A program made the position numbers and the translations under genes. Under the pieces are notes generated by a model that was given only the letters and a program-made list of their open reading frames with translations, ran no database searches and was not told the DNA's origin. 64,000 bases of DNA, taken from the NCBI GenBank assembly GCA_947504035.1, contig CANNGA010000021.1:1-64000 (forward strand). Reading direction: 5' to 3'. This stretch comes from an uncultured Flavobacteriaceae bacterium. GTDB taxonomy: Bacteria; Bacteroidota; Bacteroidia; Flavobacteriales; Flavobacteriaceae. Shown here one piece after another: positions 18,700 through 27,410 of this stretch (position 1 is the stretch's first letter; the number at the start of each line of letters is the position of its first letter).

Positions 18700-20032
18700 C
18701 TTTGAGAGGTAATATCCAATATTTGGGTTTAAACGATTCTTTTTCGGCGTACAAATCTACTGTTTTATCAATAAACGACACACTTAATCTGCCATTTAAT
18801 GCAACGTAACTTTCTACAAATACTTGTACATTTTTATGCCCTTGTGCTGTAAAATGATCGCCCAAGTAATGGGCATATTGCAATATAAAATCGGGCTGAA
18901 AACTCATTTGCTTTTCTTGAAAATGCGTTAAAAAATCGGCATTATCTACATAGAAAAAAGCGTTTGTAGCTTTATCTACAATTTTAAAAGTGGCAATTCC
19001 CATTTTTTCCATAAGCATAACGCGCCATGAAAAACGATAGCCTTCTTCATTCCAAAATAATTCGCCAGGATAGCACAGATAGCGAAACGGCATTACGAGC
19101 TGTACCATTAGAAATAAACCTACAACACCAAGAATTGGGGTATGTGACTTAAAACGGTACTGCGATGTATATGCAATGGTCTGTAGTGTTGGTATTTTAA
19201 AAATACGCTTTGCCCCCTTTATTATTTTTTGATGCCAACTCGCCTCAAAAAATATAAGTGTGGATACAATCATGATAAAAGGAAACATTCCGATAGGAAA
19301 CAAAACTCTTGTAAACACATGAAATACGACCACTAATACAAATGCAAAACCCCGTGTTTTTCGATATAATAATAAAAACGGTATGGTTAAATCATACAGC
19401 ATACCACTCCAACTCATGGCATAATGAAACCAATTTTGATGCATGAGCGTGTCGCCTATAAGTGGCAGATCGTATTTGGAAGGCAACCATATTTTTAAAG
19501 GTTGGGCTCTTAATAGCCAGTCGCTATTTAATTTCGCCAAGCCTGCATAGAAATAAACAATACCTAAGATAAGTTTAATACTATCTATCGTCCATTTTGG
19601 CACCTTGCTAAAGCCTTGTTTTCTAAGTTTATTATCTACTGAAAATTGAGCATTAGCAGGCAAAAAAATCATTAAAAAACTAAGTACGCTTACAAAATAA
19701 TAATGGTTAAGGTAAGTGGTTTTATCCATGAGTTCTATATAGGTGAAACTTAGGAAAAAACTAATAATTGCTATTCTGTATTTAAACCCTAGAGCAACGC
19801 AACATGCCGCCACTCCACAAATAATGAATACCCCATATGTATAAATGCCTAATGGTTTTACCCACTCAAAACCGTAATAAGAAAAATGAAACTTAGGTTG
19901 AATGTATAGTGTATCTATCCAACCATGATACCAAAATCTAAGGATACTAAAGCACATCATAATGCCAAATAAACACCTAAACACGGCTAGAGGTGCTGCA
20001 TTAACGTAGGTATTAAGATAGCTTTTAATCAT
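18680..20032 (-). CDS. HTTM-domain membrane protein (gamma-carboxylase-like)
   Basis: A 450-residue integral membrane protein with an HTTM domain, the membrane part shared with vitamin-K-dependent gamma-glutamyl carboxylase. About eight hydrophobic segments fill the first 320 residues, with conserved-looking YFYAGLAKLNSDWLL and MSWSGMLYDLTIPFLLL. The C-terminal 120 residues are soluble and extracytoplasmic. The full carboxylase catalytic domain is not present at this length. It lies between an imelysin and a TonB receptor gene, overlapping the latter. A role in metal uptake or in maturing a partner protein is an inference. Confidence 0.85.
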   Translation of the reverse strand: MIKSYLNTYVNAAPLAVFRCLFGIMMCFSILRFWYHGWIDTLYIQPKFHFSYYGFEWVKPLGIYTYGVFIICGVAACCVALGFKYRIAIISFFLSFTYIELMDKTTYLNHYYFVSVLSFLMIFLPANAQFSVDNKLRKQGFSKVPKWTIDSIKLILGIVYFYAGLAKLNSDWLLRAQPLKIWLPSKYDLPLIGDTLMHQNWFHYAMSWSGMLYDLTIPFLLLYRKTRGFAFVLVVVFHVFTRVLFPIGMFPFIMIVSTLIFFEASWHQKIIKGAKRIFKIPTLQTIAYTSQYRFKSHTPILGVVGLFLMVQLVMPFRYLCYPGELFWNEEGYRFSWRVMLMEKMGIATFKIVDKATNAFFYVDNADFLTHFQEKQMSFQPDFILQYAHYLGDHFTAQGHKNVQVFVESYVALNGRLSVSFIDKTVDLYAEKESFKPKYWILPLKDDIKGL

Positions 20033-20051
20033 TGTAAAATTCTATGCGTCT

Positions 20052-20082
20052 AAAAAAAAGGCTGCCTAACGGCAACCTTTTT
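20052..20082 (-). terminator. Hairpin between imelysin and HTTM genes
   Basis: On the minus strand AAAAAGGTTGCC, loop GTTA, GGCAGCCTTTTT and a T run. It follows the imelysin stop by about 20 nt. As the HTTM gene has no visible promoter, it is probably an attenuator inside the operon. Confidence 0.75.
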
Positions 20083-20099
20083 ATAATTTAGTTATGTAT

Positions 20100-21197
20100 T
20101 TAATCGCCATCGGCGTCTATAAAATCTACGCTAATATCGAAGGCAGATAACATGTCTACCTTTAGAGAGACCACGGCCAATTGAAGCGCATCGAACGCGA
20201 GTGTCATGCCCACGTTATTCGTGTTCACTTGATTGACAAAATCATCATCTAACGCTTCTATACGTGCACTTGCATCTGTAAACCTTGTATTGATAAGTGT
20301 TGCTAATTCTGTATTCCCTAGACTTTCTAGGTAGGTATTAAAACTCTCCCCTGTAGCATCACTGGTGTAAGCCTTACCATTAAAGGCAGCTATTACAGCG
20401 TTCATACCATCTAAAGCCAATGTTTTAGAATACACGCGGCTGTAAAACCCCTCTACAGTTTCGGGAAGTGGTGTATTAGAAAAATTCCCAGCAGGCACTC
20501 CTATTTTGTTCGCTCTTAACGCCTTTTCGTAATAAAAAATGTAATCGTTAGCAAACCTATTTAAAGCACTGGTTGCTGTATTTCCAGATTGACTTACAAA
20601 GGTATTTCGGTAAGTGCTTGTCCAATCTTCTAAAACACTAGTGGTTAAGGTTTGCATTTGCACAGCCACATCAGATAGGTAATTGCTGTAATTCTCATTA
20701 TTAAAGATAGCTACGATGGCAGCATCTGTTTCTGCCACACCATACAACAGGTAATCTAATGCAGGAAACCCAACAGCATCGTTATTATTTACCGCATCTA
20801 AATCGTAAGATCCATTAGAAATATTGGTTTCAATATCTTCTACATTGGTCGGGTAGACATTCATTCGAAACCGAAACTGTATGCGTTCTGCTTCTCCTAT
20901 ATCAAACATTTCAACACTTTGCCAAACGCGGTAAGCTGCTAACCATGAACTTCGCAAGGCCTCTAAAGTCGTAAGGTTTGGTGTTTCAACAAATACATCT
21001 TTAGCTGTATTCATTGTGGTTAACTTAGCACTTAAATCTTGAAACGCAGGAATAATAATATTGTCTGCCATATTAGCTAATAAAGCTCCCCTATCGAAGG
21101 TTTCTTCATCTACAACTTGGCCAGAGTCGTCATCTGAAGAAGAACTACAAGCCACTACAATACCCATAACTACTAATCCTAAAAAAAACTTTTTCAT
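20100..21197 (-). CDS. Third imelysin-family lipoprotein
   Basis: A 365-residue lipoprotein (MKKFFLGLVVMGIVVACSSSSDD). I chose the internal ATG because it starts a normal lipoprotein signal; a frame five codons longer also exists. Imelysin features: RSSWLAAYRVWQSVEMFDIGEAERIQFRFRMNVYPTN and VGFPALDYLLYG, where the GxHxxE position reads GFPALDYLLYG, so the His and Glu are replaced. It is close to the divergent imelysin at 14019. Second gene of the minus-strand operon, 122 bp after the DUF4856 gene. Confidence 0.88.
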   Translation of the reverse strand: MKKFFLGLVVMGIVVACSSSSDDDSGQVVDEETFDRGALLANMADNIIIPAFQDLSAKLTTMNTAKDVFVETPNLTTLEALRSSWLAAYRVWQSVEMFDIGEAERIQFRFRMNVYPTNVEDIETNISNGSYDLDAVNNNDAVGFPALDYLLYGVAETDAAIVAIFNNENYSNYLSDVAVQMQTLTTSVLEDWTSTYRNTFVSQSGNTATSALNRFANDYIFYYEKALRANKIGVPAGNFSNTPLPETVEGFYSRVYSKTLALDGMNAVIAAFNGKAYTSDATGESFNTYLESLGNTELATLINTRFTDASARIEALDDDFVNQVNTNNVGMTLAFDALQLAVVSLKVDMLSAFDISVDFIDADGD

Positions 21198-21319
21198 ATT
21201 TATGTATTCCATCTTTATTTTTTTGCAAAACTACTAAAAAAGTAGCTGGAATAACGTTGTGTTATTCCAACTCCCTTTTTATACTATTTTGTGTTGATTA
21301 TCTGCCACATTAAAACCAC

Positions 21320-22537
21320 TTATTTAGTAGATGCAGCCTGTGCTACTGTAAAATCAAACTTTGCTGCTATCGTTTCAGACATCGCGTCTAAAGTTTCTGC
21401 AGTAACATCCCAAAACCCATTGTCTTTAGTTAAAGTTGCTAAAAATGCATCTACTTCAGTTTTCGTAAAATAAGGCGCATCTGCCTCAGGCTGTCTTGTA
21501 AATTGTAAACTGTAAATAAAACCGTAGCCTTCAGATAAATCATGAAATGCACCAGCTCTATCCACGGCATTAATCTTTCCTTGTTGTAAATAGTACACAG
21601 CTCTTATGGCTACAACTTCAGATATCTTCTCTCTAAGGAAAGCGGCTTGTTCGTCTCTTACTTCATAATTTTTAGCTACGATTGCTGCTCTACCCAACTT
21701 AAAGGCTTGAAAAATAGCGTCTGCTATACCTTCAAAATCAGGATCACCTTCAACACGACCAATGTATTTATTTAAAAAGCTATCTGCTCCTAAATCTTCA
21801 TTAGGAAGTGCTGGGTCTGCGTTAATACCGTAAGCATAACCATAAGCCTCATCCCACTTGTGTTCCATAGACGTGTAGTTCTTACCTTCTAAAACAATAT
21901 CTTGGTCATTATCTGCTCTATTTGTCCCTGCATCTAATACTGCAGTTCCTAAATAGTTATTTAAAGCTTGGTCTACCATTAAGGCGCCTATTAATCCTTT
22001 ATTGATCGCTTGATTGTATTCTAAACCTTTACCATTTACATAACGTACAGCACCACCACCTGCTTCTTGAATACGTCCAGCTAAACCTGGTTCTGCATCA
22101 AAAAGCCAATTTGGAAACACTTCAGAATATTGCGCTTCAATAAACGCATCAAATTCTGCTTTTATGGCGTTTCCTGCCGTTGTATTAGATTTAAAGAAAT
22201 CTTCTGAAGCTGCCGTTTTACTTCTTATGCTTTTATCTGAAGCATTTAATGCTGTATTTTCAAAATCTACTCCACCTTCTTCATGCGCAAACATCGCTTG
22301 TAACTCTTCTAAAGGTCGTGACGGATCTTTAAGTGCTGCTACAAATTCTTCACCCATTTGTATTCTAGTCGTTTGCCCACTGAAACTTACCGTTGAATTT
22401 CCATCTCTTGTAAATACGAATGTATCTGGTGCTTCTACAGGAACCACTTGTTCTTCTACAGTGTTATTATCATCATCGCTAGAACAAGATTGAAATAATG
22501 CTGCTAATGTAAATACGCTTAATACTAGTTTTTTCAT
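21320..22537 (-). CDS. DUF4856 lipoprotein
   Basis: A 405-residue lipoprotein (lipobox LFQSCSSDDD) of the DUF4856 family, which regularly sits next to imelysins in Bacteroidota; biochemical function unknown. The body is helical after about residue 60, with conserved-looking TSMEHKWDEAYGYAYG near the middle. It is the first gene of the minus-strand metal-uptake operon and carries the best promoter of the locus, flanked by two copies of the shared operator. Confidence 0.88.
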   Translation of the reverse strand: MKKLVLSVFTLAALFQSCSSDDDNNTVEEQVVPVEAPDTFVFTRDGNSTVSFSGQTTRIQMGEEFVAALKDPSRPLEELQAMFAHEEGGVDFENTALNASDKSIRSKTAASEDFFKSNTTAGNAIKAEFDAFIEAQYSEVFPNWLFDAEPGLAGRIQEAGGGAVRYVNGKGLEYNQAINKGLIGALMVDQALNNYLGTAVLDAGTNRADNDQDIVLEGKNYTSMEHKWDEAYGYAYGINADPALPNEDLGADSFLNKYIGRVEGDPDFEGIADAIFQAFKLGRAAIVAKNYEVRDEQAAFLREKISEVVAIRAVYYLQQGKINAVDRAGAFHDLSEGYGFIYSLQFTRQPEADAPYFTKTEVDAFLATLTKDNGFWDVTAETLDAMSETIAAKFDFTVAQAASTK

Positions 22538-22556
22538 AACCTAAACTTAGAGTCTT

Positions 22557-22575
22557 TTTATTTAGACTTATTATA
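22557..22575. promoter_or_regulatory. Operator downstream of the DUF4856 promoter
   Basis: TTTATTTA-GAC-TTATTATA. The half-site and the GAC centre are the same as the site at 11248-11266 read on the other strand. It lies about 20-38 bp before the DUF4856 start codon. Confidence 0.5.
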
Positions 22576-22591
22576 AATTGATTTCTGAGTG

Positions 22592-22621
22592 CAAATATAG
22601 GACTCAAAATAAATTGAACAA
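22592..22621 (-). promoter_or_regulatory. Promoter of the DUF4856/imelysin/HTTM/TonB operon
   Basis: On the minus strand TATATTTG with TTG exactly 19 nt upstream. A palindromic operator lies on each side, the same layout as at 11206-11236. Confidence 0.8.
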
Positions 22622-22623
22622 AT

Positions 22624-22642
22624 TTTATTTAGATTAAATTTA
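22624..22642. promoter_or_regulatory. Operator upstream of the DUF4856 promoter
   Basis: TTTATTTA-GAT-TAAATTTA, 6 of 8 positions symmetric, two bases from the -33 element. It matches the position of the perfect palindrome at 11187. Confidence 0.5.
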
Positions 22643-22784
22643 AATTAAGAACAGCAACTATTATAAAACATAATGATTATCAGTAATTTACATTAAAAAA
22701 TTAACGTTAGATATTATCGATTCGTTTTAAGCAAACGCTATTCAAGATAGTCATTTAGGCATATTTTACTTATGCATTAAGCGT

Positions 22785-23648
22785 CTAATGGTAGTGTCTA
22801 AAAATTTTTGAAGCTTCATTATAAGCACTTTCAAAACTTAGAGCATTCAGCCCATTTGCCTTTTGGGTTGTAAAATAAGAGAGTAGTTTTTCTGTGGGCA
22901 TGTTGCCTGTGAGTTCATCTTTGGCCATAGGACAGCCTCCAAATCCTTGAATGGCACCATCAAAACGTCGACACCCCGCAAGATAGGCCGCGTCTACTTT
23001 TTCAAACCACGAATTTGGTGTCGTGTGTAAATGGGCGCCAAATTCAATATGCGGGTACATGGGAATGAGCTGAGAAAACAAATACGCTATTGTTTTGGGC
23101 GTTGAAGACCCTACGGTATCACTTAAAGATAGAATTTTAACCCCCATAGCCGCCAGTTTTTCGGTCCACTCGCCAACGATATCTACATTCCATGGATCGC
23201 CATAAGGATTTCCAAATCCCATAGAGATATAAACAACAAGTTCTTTATTGCCTTTATCGGCAATCTCTAAAATAGTACGAAGCACCTCTACAGACTGTGC
23301 TATTGTTTTGTGTGTGTTACGCATTTGAAAGTTCTCTGATATGGAGAACGGATACCCCAAATACGTAATTTCATCATGTGTGCATGCGGCATTAGCGCCT
23401 CTTTCGTTAGCGATAATGCTTAACAATTTACTAGAGGTTTGACTTAAATCTAATTGTGAAAGTACCTCTGCTGTATCTGCCATTTGAGGAATGGCCTTAG
23501 GCGACACAAAACTCCCTACATCTATAGTATCGAAATCAACACGCAGCAACGCTTGAATGTATTGTACCTTTTGCGCTGTAGGTATAAACTGCTTGATCCC
23601 TTGCATGGCATCTCGCGGACATTCTATAATTTTAACAGGAGTTATCAT
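22785..23648 (-). CDS. mvaB: Hydroxymethylglutaryl-CoA lyase
   Basis: Cleaves HMG-CoA to acetoacetate and acetyl-CoA in leucine degradation. The 287-residue TIM-barrel protein has the HMGL-like N-terminus (IIECPRDAMQGIKQFIPT), the metal-binding HLHTTPN region and the catalytic-Cys signature GAIQGFGGCPMAKDELTGNM. The leucine-degradation partners are not in the window. It stands alone, between the metal operon and the spondin locus. A related pyruvate-carboxyltransferase-type lyase is the only alternative, and less likely given the GFGGCP motif. Confidence 0.9.
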   Translation of the reverse strand: MITPVKIIECPRDAMQGIKQFIPTAQKVQYIQALLRVDFDTIDVGSFVSPKAIPQMADTAEVLSQLDLSQTSSKLLSIIANERGANAACTHDEITYLGYPFSISENFQMRNTHKTIAQSVEVLRTILEIADKGNKELVVYISMGFGNPYGDPWNVDIVGEWTEKLAAMGVKILSLSDTVGSSTPKTIAYLFSQLIPMYPHIEFGAHLHTTPNSWFEKVDAAYLAGCRRFDGAIQGFGGCPMAKDELTGNMPTEKLLSYFTTQKANGLNALSFESAYNEASKIFRHYH

Positions 23649-23918
23649 TTACAAATTGCTATTAGCACTGGTAAAAATACTATTATTTTTTACAATCTTT
23701 AGTGCTACTCTACAACTTCGCACGATCTTAAATCATAGAGTTCTCGATCGGTCTCATTTCGGTAGATCCTACCATAACGCCAATTTAAACACACTTAAAA
23801 CATTAGAGCTTGTTGTAAGACCACTGATGGCGCTCTCTTTTTTAACACAAAAACTAAAAACATGTAAATCTAATGCCATACTTGCGACGTATATAGAGTA
23901 CGATTTAAGTAGACACAC

Positions 23919-24763
23919 ATGAAAAAAATTACAGTTATTATATACCTCATCATAACACAGACAGTGTGTTCCCAAACTGCTCTTTATGACATCTCTATAA
24001 CGACCCTATGGAATGCAGAACAGCATACAACCCTACCTGATGGAGCCCACTGGTCGCCTTTGGCTGGAGCCACCCATAATGTCCCAAATGGTATTATCGA
24101 TTTTGAAGCTACTGCACCGCTTACAAATGGTATTAAAGACATTGCAGAATTTGGAGGCACTATTAATTTTAGAAACGAAATTGACGCTAAAATTAGTGCT
24201 GGTACAGCCCATCAATACTTACAACAAGGCTTTATGCCTTTTGCGGGTAATGGGAGTACTGCAACATTAACGAATGTATCTGTAAATGAAAATTTTCCTT
24301 TAATCACCTTAGTGTCTATGGTTGCACCAAGCCCAGATTGGTTTATTGCCGTAAATAGTGTGAATTTAAGAAGCGCTAATCCTAATACCAATAACGGTTG
24401 GAAATCGACCTTTTCTATGGATGTCTTTGCCTATGATGCTGGTACAGACTCTGGCACAGACTACACCTCAGACGCTCTTGTAACCAGTCCAAGAGCGCCT
24501 ATTGCTTTAATTTCTGAAGCTCCGATTATGGGACATAAAATGGCGACCATTACCTTTACCTTTAAATCGTCTACCCTAAGTACTAGAATGTGAAGCATAT
24601 TGATATCTTTTCCGTACTTGGAAAATTGTATAAGACTGTCGCTACAACGGGGACTAAAAACACCCTGCGTATGGACATCTCCGATTTTAATTCGGGGGTG
24701 TATATTGTAAGACTCACAGACGGCTCTGGCAACACCACCAAGCGAAAATTGATTGTAAATTAA
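23919..24763 (+). pseudogene. Spondin-domain secreted protein with frameshifted T9SS sorting domain
   Basis: The first frame (23919-24593) encodes a signal peptide (MKKITVIIYLIITQTVCSQ) and a spondin_N-like domain (FEATAPLTNGIKDIAEFG through DWFIAVNSVNL and DVFAYDAGTDSGTDYTS), then stops at TGA 24591. The -1 frame directly continues from 24587 to a TAA at 24761 with NVKHIDIFSVLGKLYK and SGVYIVRLTDGSGNTTKRKLIVN, the second half of a type A C-terminal sorting domain. One extra A at about 24588 would join them as STRNVKHIDIF. The usual PNP-type start of the sorting domain is missing, so a deletion may also have occurred. A sequencing error is possible. As it stands the protein would reach the periplasm without its T9SS signal. 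Confidence 0.75.
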
Positions 24764-24844
24764 CCCTTAAAACTGCACTTAATAGACTGATCGGTTATAA
24801 TTTAGCCCTTATCGAGTATTTTGTGTAACAAGCGCATTTGGAAT

Positions 24845-24852
24845 TACATTTG
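24845..24852 (+). promoter_or_regulatory. -7 element for the metalloprotease-like gene
   Basis: TACATTTG (TAnnTTTG), with TTG about 21 nt upstream. The predicted start site is about 13 nt before the chosen ATG at 24872. Confidence 0.55.
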
Positions 24853-24871
24853 ATAAAAATGTTTGTGCCTA

Positions 24872-26062
24872 ATGCTCGAATTTAAATCCTATACGCTTTT
24901 TTTATTCCTTGCCGTTTGTATTGGAAGTTCTTTTAGCTGCCATGCACAAACTACAGTTGAAAGCAGTTGTGGCAATACCTACAATATTGCACAGAGTACG
25001 CATTTTAAGACTCTAAAAAAAGATATCAGCGCATACGAATACGCCTATCACAGCGCTAAAACCTCAAAACGTGCGACTTCTAGTTTAGAACGCATTCCTA
25101 TACAAATTCATACGGTTACAGGTGCTATAACATCAAAGAATCACAACGAGGCCGCAATCCACAAAAGTATATCGCATTTAAACACCTTATTTTTAGACGT
25201 TGGGTTGCAATTTTACCTCTTAAATCCGCCAACTCGCATTACAACCCCAGAAACAACACTTTTTCAAAAAGGTGCAGAAACGCAATTAGCGACAACCCAT
25301 TATACCCGAGGAGCCATTAATATTTATTTGACCCCGACTCTCGTAAATGCGGCTCATGACAACATCTGTGGCTATGTGGCTAATATTCCCAACAAAGCCC
25401 TTATTGTAATGGCTACAGAGTGCATGTTTAATGCATCGTCCTTAGCCCATGAAATGGGTCATTTTTTAGCACTAATGCATACCCATGGTTCTGATAATAC
25501 ACGAAGCACCACAGAGTTGGTCGACGGCAGCAATTGTGCTACCGATGGTGACGGTATTTGCGACACCCCTGCCGATCCACAATTAAGTCACGCTGTTATT
25601 AATAATTTTTGTGAGTACACAGGCACGCTAACAGATGCTAAAGGCGCTGTGTTTCATCCTGACACTTACAATATCATGTCGTATTCTAGAAAAGCATGCC
25701 GCTCGCAATTTACGACACAACAAAAAGCACGCATGTTCGCTTACTATCAAACGGTAAAAGACGAACTTTTAAATCCTGATTCGCACTTACCTGTCTCTAA
25801 AACAGATGCCAAAGAAACGCCGCTTCATACGCTAAGCATTTACCCAAATCCTGCTACAAAAAACAGCATTCAAATTAAAGGTTATACTTATATGAACGCA
25901 CAGAATGCCCTAAGTTATACCATGATTAACTACAGAGGGCAAATGTTGCAAAAAGGCAAAGCGCTTTCAAACACCATAAACGTTTCCCAACTGGCTGCTG
26001 GCAGCTATTTCTTGATACTTGAAACGGCAAGCGCTAAGATTGTAAAAAAAATAATTAGGTAG
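24872..26062 (+). CDS. M43-like zinc metalloprotease with T9SS sorting domain
   Basis: A secreted 396-residue protein. Order: signal peptide ([20 protein letters not shown]), a metzincin domain with [13 protein letters not shown] at about residues 195-207, a Met-turn ([14 protein letters not shown]), and a C-terminal type IX sorting domain ([15 protein letters not shown] through [17 protein letters not shown]). The zinc His residues and Glu are intact, but the Gly of HExxHxxGxxH is Ala. The Cys-rich [19 protein letters not shown] resembles the M43 calcium/disulfide region. I chose the ATG behind the promoter; an earlier TTG adds three residues. It converges with pyrD and overlaps it by 8 bp. 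Confidence 0.85.
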   Translation: MLEFKSYTLFLFLAVCIGSSFSCHAQTTVESSCGNTYNIAQSTHFKTLKKDISAYEYAYHSAKTSKRATSSLERIPIQIHTVTGAITSKNHNEAAIHKSISHLNTLFLDVGLQFYLLNPPTRITTPETTLFQKGAETQLATTHYTRGAINIYLTPTLVNAAHDNICGYVANIPNKALIVMATECMFNASSLAHEMGHFLALMHTHGSDNTRSTTELVDGSNCATDGDGICDTPADPQLSHAVINNFCEYTGTLTDAKGAVFHPDTYNIMSYSRKACRSQFTTQQKARMFAYYQTVKDELLNPDSHLPVSKTDAKETPLHTLSIYPNPATKNSIQIKGYTYMNAQNALSYTMINYRGQMLQKGKALSNTINVSQLAAGSYFLILETASAKIVKKIIR

Positions 26063-27092
26063 TCGCTGCTAATAGTGCTTTGTTGATCTTTTTTATAAGA
26101 CGTGGCCCTTCATAAATAAAGCCTGTGTATATTTGTACCAAATCGGCACCAGCTTCAATTTTCTCTAAAGCATCTTCTGCGGAATGTATTCCGCCTACGC
26201 CTATTATAGGGAATGCCTTAGCACTTTTTTCTGAAAGGTATCGAATCACCGCCGTACTCTTCGCTTTAATAGGTTGCCCGCTTAAACCACCATTACCAAT
26301 GGCTTCTAACCGTTCTGAAGAGGCTTTTAAGCCACTTCGATCTGTAGAGGTATTACTTGCGATCACACCATCCAAACCTGTGGTTTTCACCAAATCTATA
26401 ATTTCGTCTAATTGCCCCTCATTAAGGTCTGGCGCAATTTTTAAGAGTATTGGTTTTTGAACGCTGTAGCCCGCATTAGCCTCTTGAACAGTACCTATTA
26501 ATTCTTCCAGATAGGCTTTGTCATTTAACTTGGCGTGGCTGCCCACATTAGGACAACTTACATTCAACACAAAATAGTCTACATAAGGATGTAATGCCTT
26601 AAAACACTCTAAATAATCTCTCGTGTAGTCCTCTGGTTTTGTCGTTGTATTTTTACCAATATTACCACCAATAATAAGACGCCCTTTATTGTGTTTTAGT
26701 TGCGCAATCGCAGCATCTAAGCCTTCATTATTAAATCCCATACGGTTAATAATACCTTTGTCGTCTTTTAATCGAAACAGTCGTGTTTTAGGATTCCCCG
26801 CCTGCCCTTTAGGTGTTACCGTTCCTATTTCTATAAAACCAAATCCAAAATTAGCCAACTCGTTATACAACACTGCATTTTTATCAAATCCAGCTGCTAA
26901 ACCTACAGGATTTTTAAATGTAAGTCCAAACAATTGACGTTCCAACTGAGGGGCATCTACCTTATAAAGGCGTCTGCATAAGGCCTGAAATCCTGGAATT
27001 TTAGAGGTTGTTTTTATCAAAGAAAAGGTAAAATGGTGTACTTTTTCAGGATCGAATGCAAAAAGTAACGGGCGTAATAATGTTGTATACAT
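26055..27092 (-). CDS. pyrD: Dihydroorotate dehydrogenase (quinone)
   Basis: Oxidises dihydroorotate to orotate in pyrimidine synthesis, passing electrons to menaquinone at the inner membrane. The 345-residue length and the N-terminal amphipathic helices (about residues 1-45) are those of class 2. FMN-site motifs are intact: [47 protein letters not shown] and [16 protein letters not shown]. The catalytic base position reads NVSCPN, Cys where E. coli class 2 has Ser; the Cys is more like class 1. Its tail overlaps the T9SS protein gene. Confidence 0.95.
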   Translation of the reverse strand: MYTTLLRPLLFAFDPEKVHHFTFSLIKTTSKIPGFQALCRRLYKVDAPQLERQLFGLTFKNPVGLAAGFDKNAVLYNELANFGFGFIEIGTVTPKGQAGNPKTRLFRLKDDKGIINRMGFNNEGLDAAIAQLKHNKGRLIIGGNIGKNTTTKPEDYTRDYLECFKALHPYVDYFVLNVSCPNVGSHAKLNDKAYLEELIGTVQEANAGYSVQKPILLKIAPDLNEGQLDEIIDLVKTTGLDGVIASNTSTDRSGLKASSERLEAIGNGGLSGQPIKAKSTAVIRYLSEKSAKAFPIIGVGGIHSAEDALEKIEAGADLVQIYTGFIYEGPRLIKKINKALLAATT

Positions 27093-27106
27093 TTGTAGTA
27101 TTTGTG

Positions 27107-27114
27107 CAAAAGTA
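27107..27114 (-). promoter_or_regulatory. -7 element of pyrD
   Basis: TACTTTTG on the minus strand, 14 nt before the start codon. No clear -33 TTG. Confidence 0.45.
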
Positions 27115-27410
27115 ATTTGAAATATTCTAAATAAAAAATCGTAATGCCTTTAAACGAAAATCGCTTCTGTTTTCATTACAAATAAAGCATCCTTTTGGGG
27201 GGTTAAACGTGAAAACGACCTGTACGCTTTCATTCTTTTTAAAGCTTAATGCATTGAAATAAAGAGAGTGTTTTAGTCCCAAATAAAATGGATTACGCTA
27301 CAATTAGGGCATAATTGCAGCATTCTATTTCGCATAATAATTGTACCTTGAGGCTCTTAAAACCACAACTATTACAACGGTTTCCCAAACCGATTTAAAT
27401 CTTAATCGTT
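27115..27410. other. Intergenic region between pyrD and pepT
   Basis: About 300 bp between divergent genes. It must hold the pepT promoter, but I see no good TAnnTTTG there. No other structure noticed. Confidence 0.4.

Noticed and set aside
18680-20032. True vitamin-K-dependent gamma-glutamyl carboxylase.
   Set aside because: Only the HTTM membrane part can be seen; length and C-terminal part do not support the complete carboxylase.
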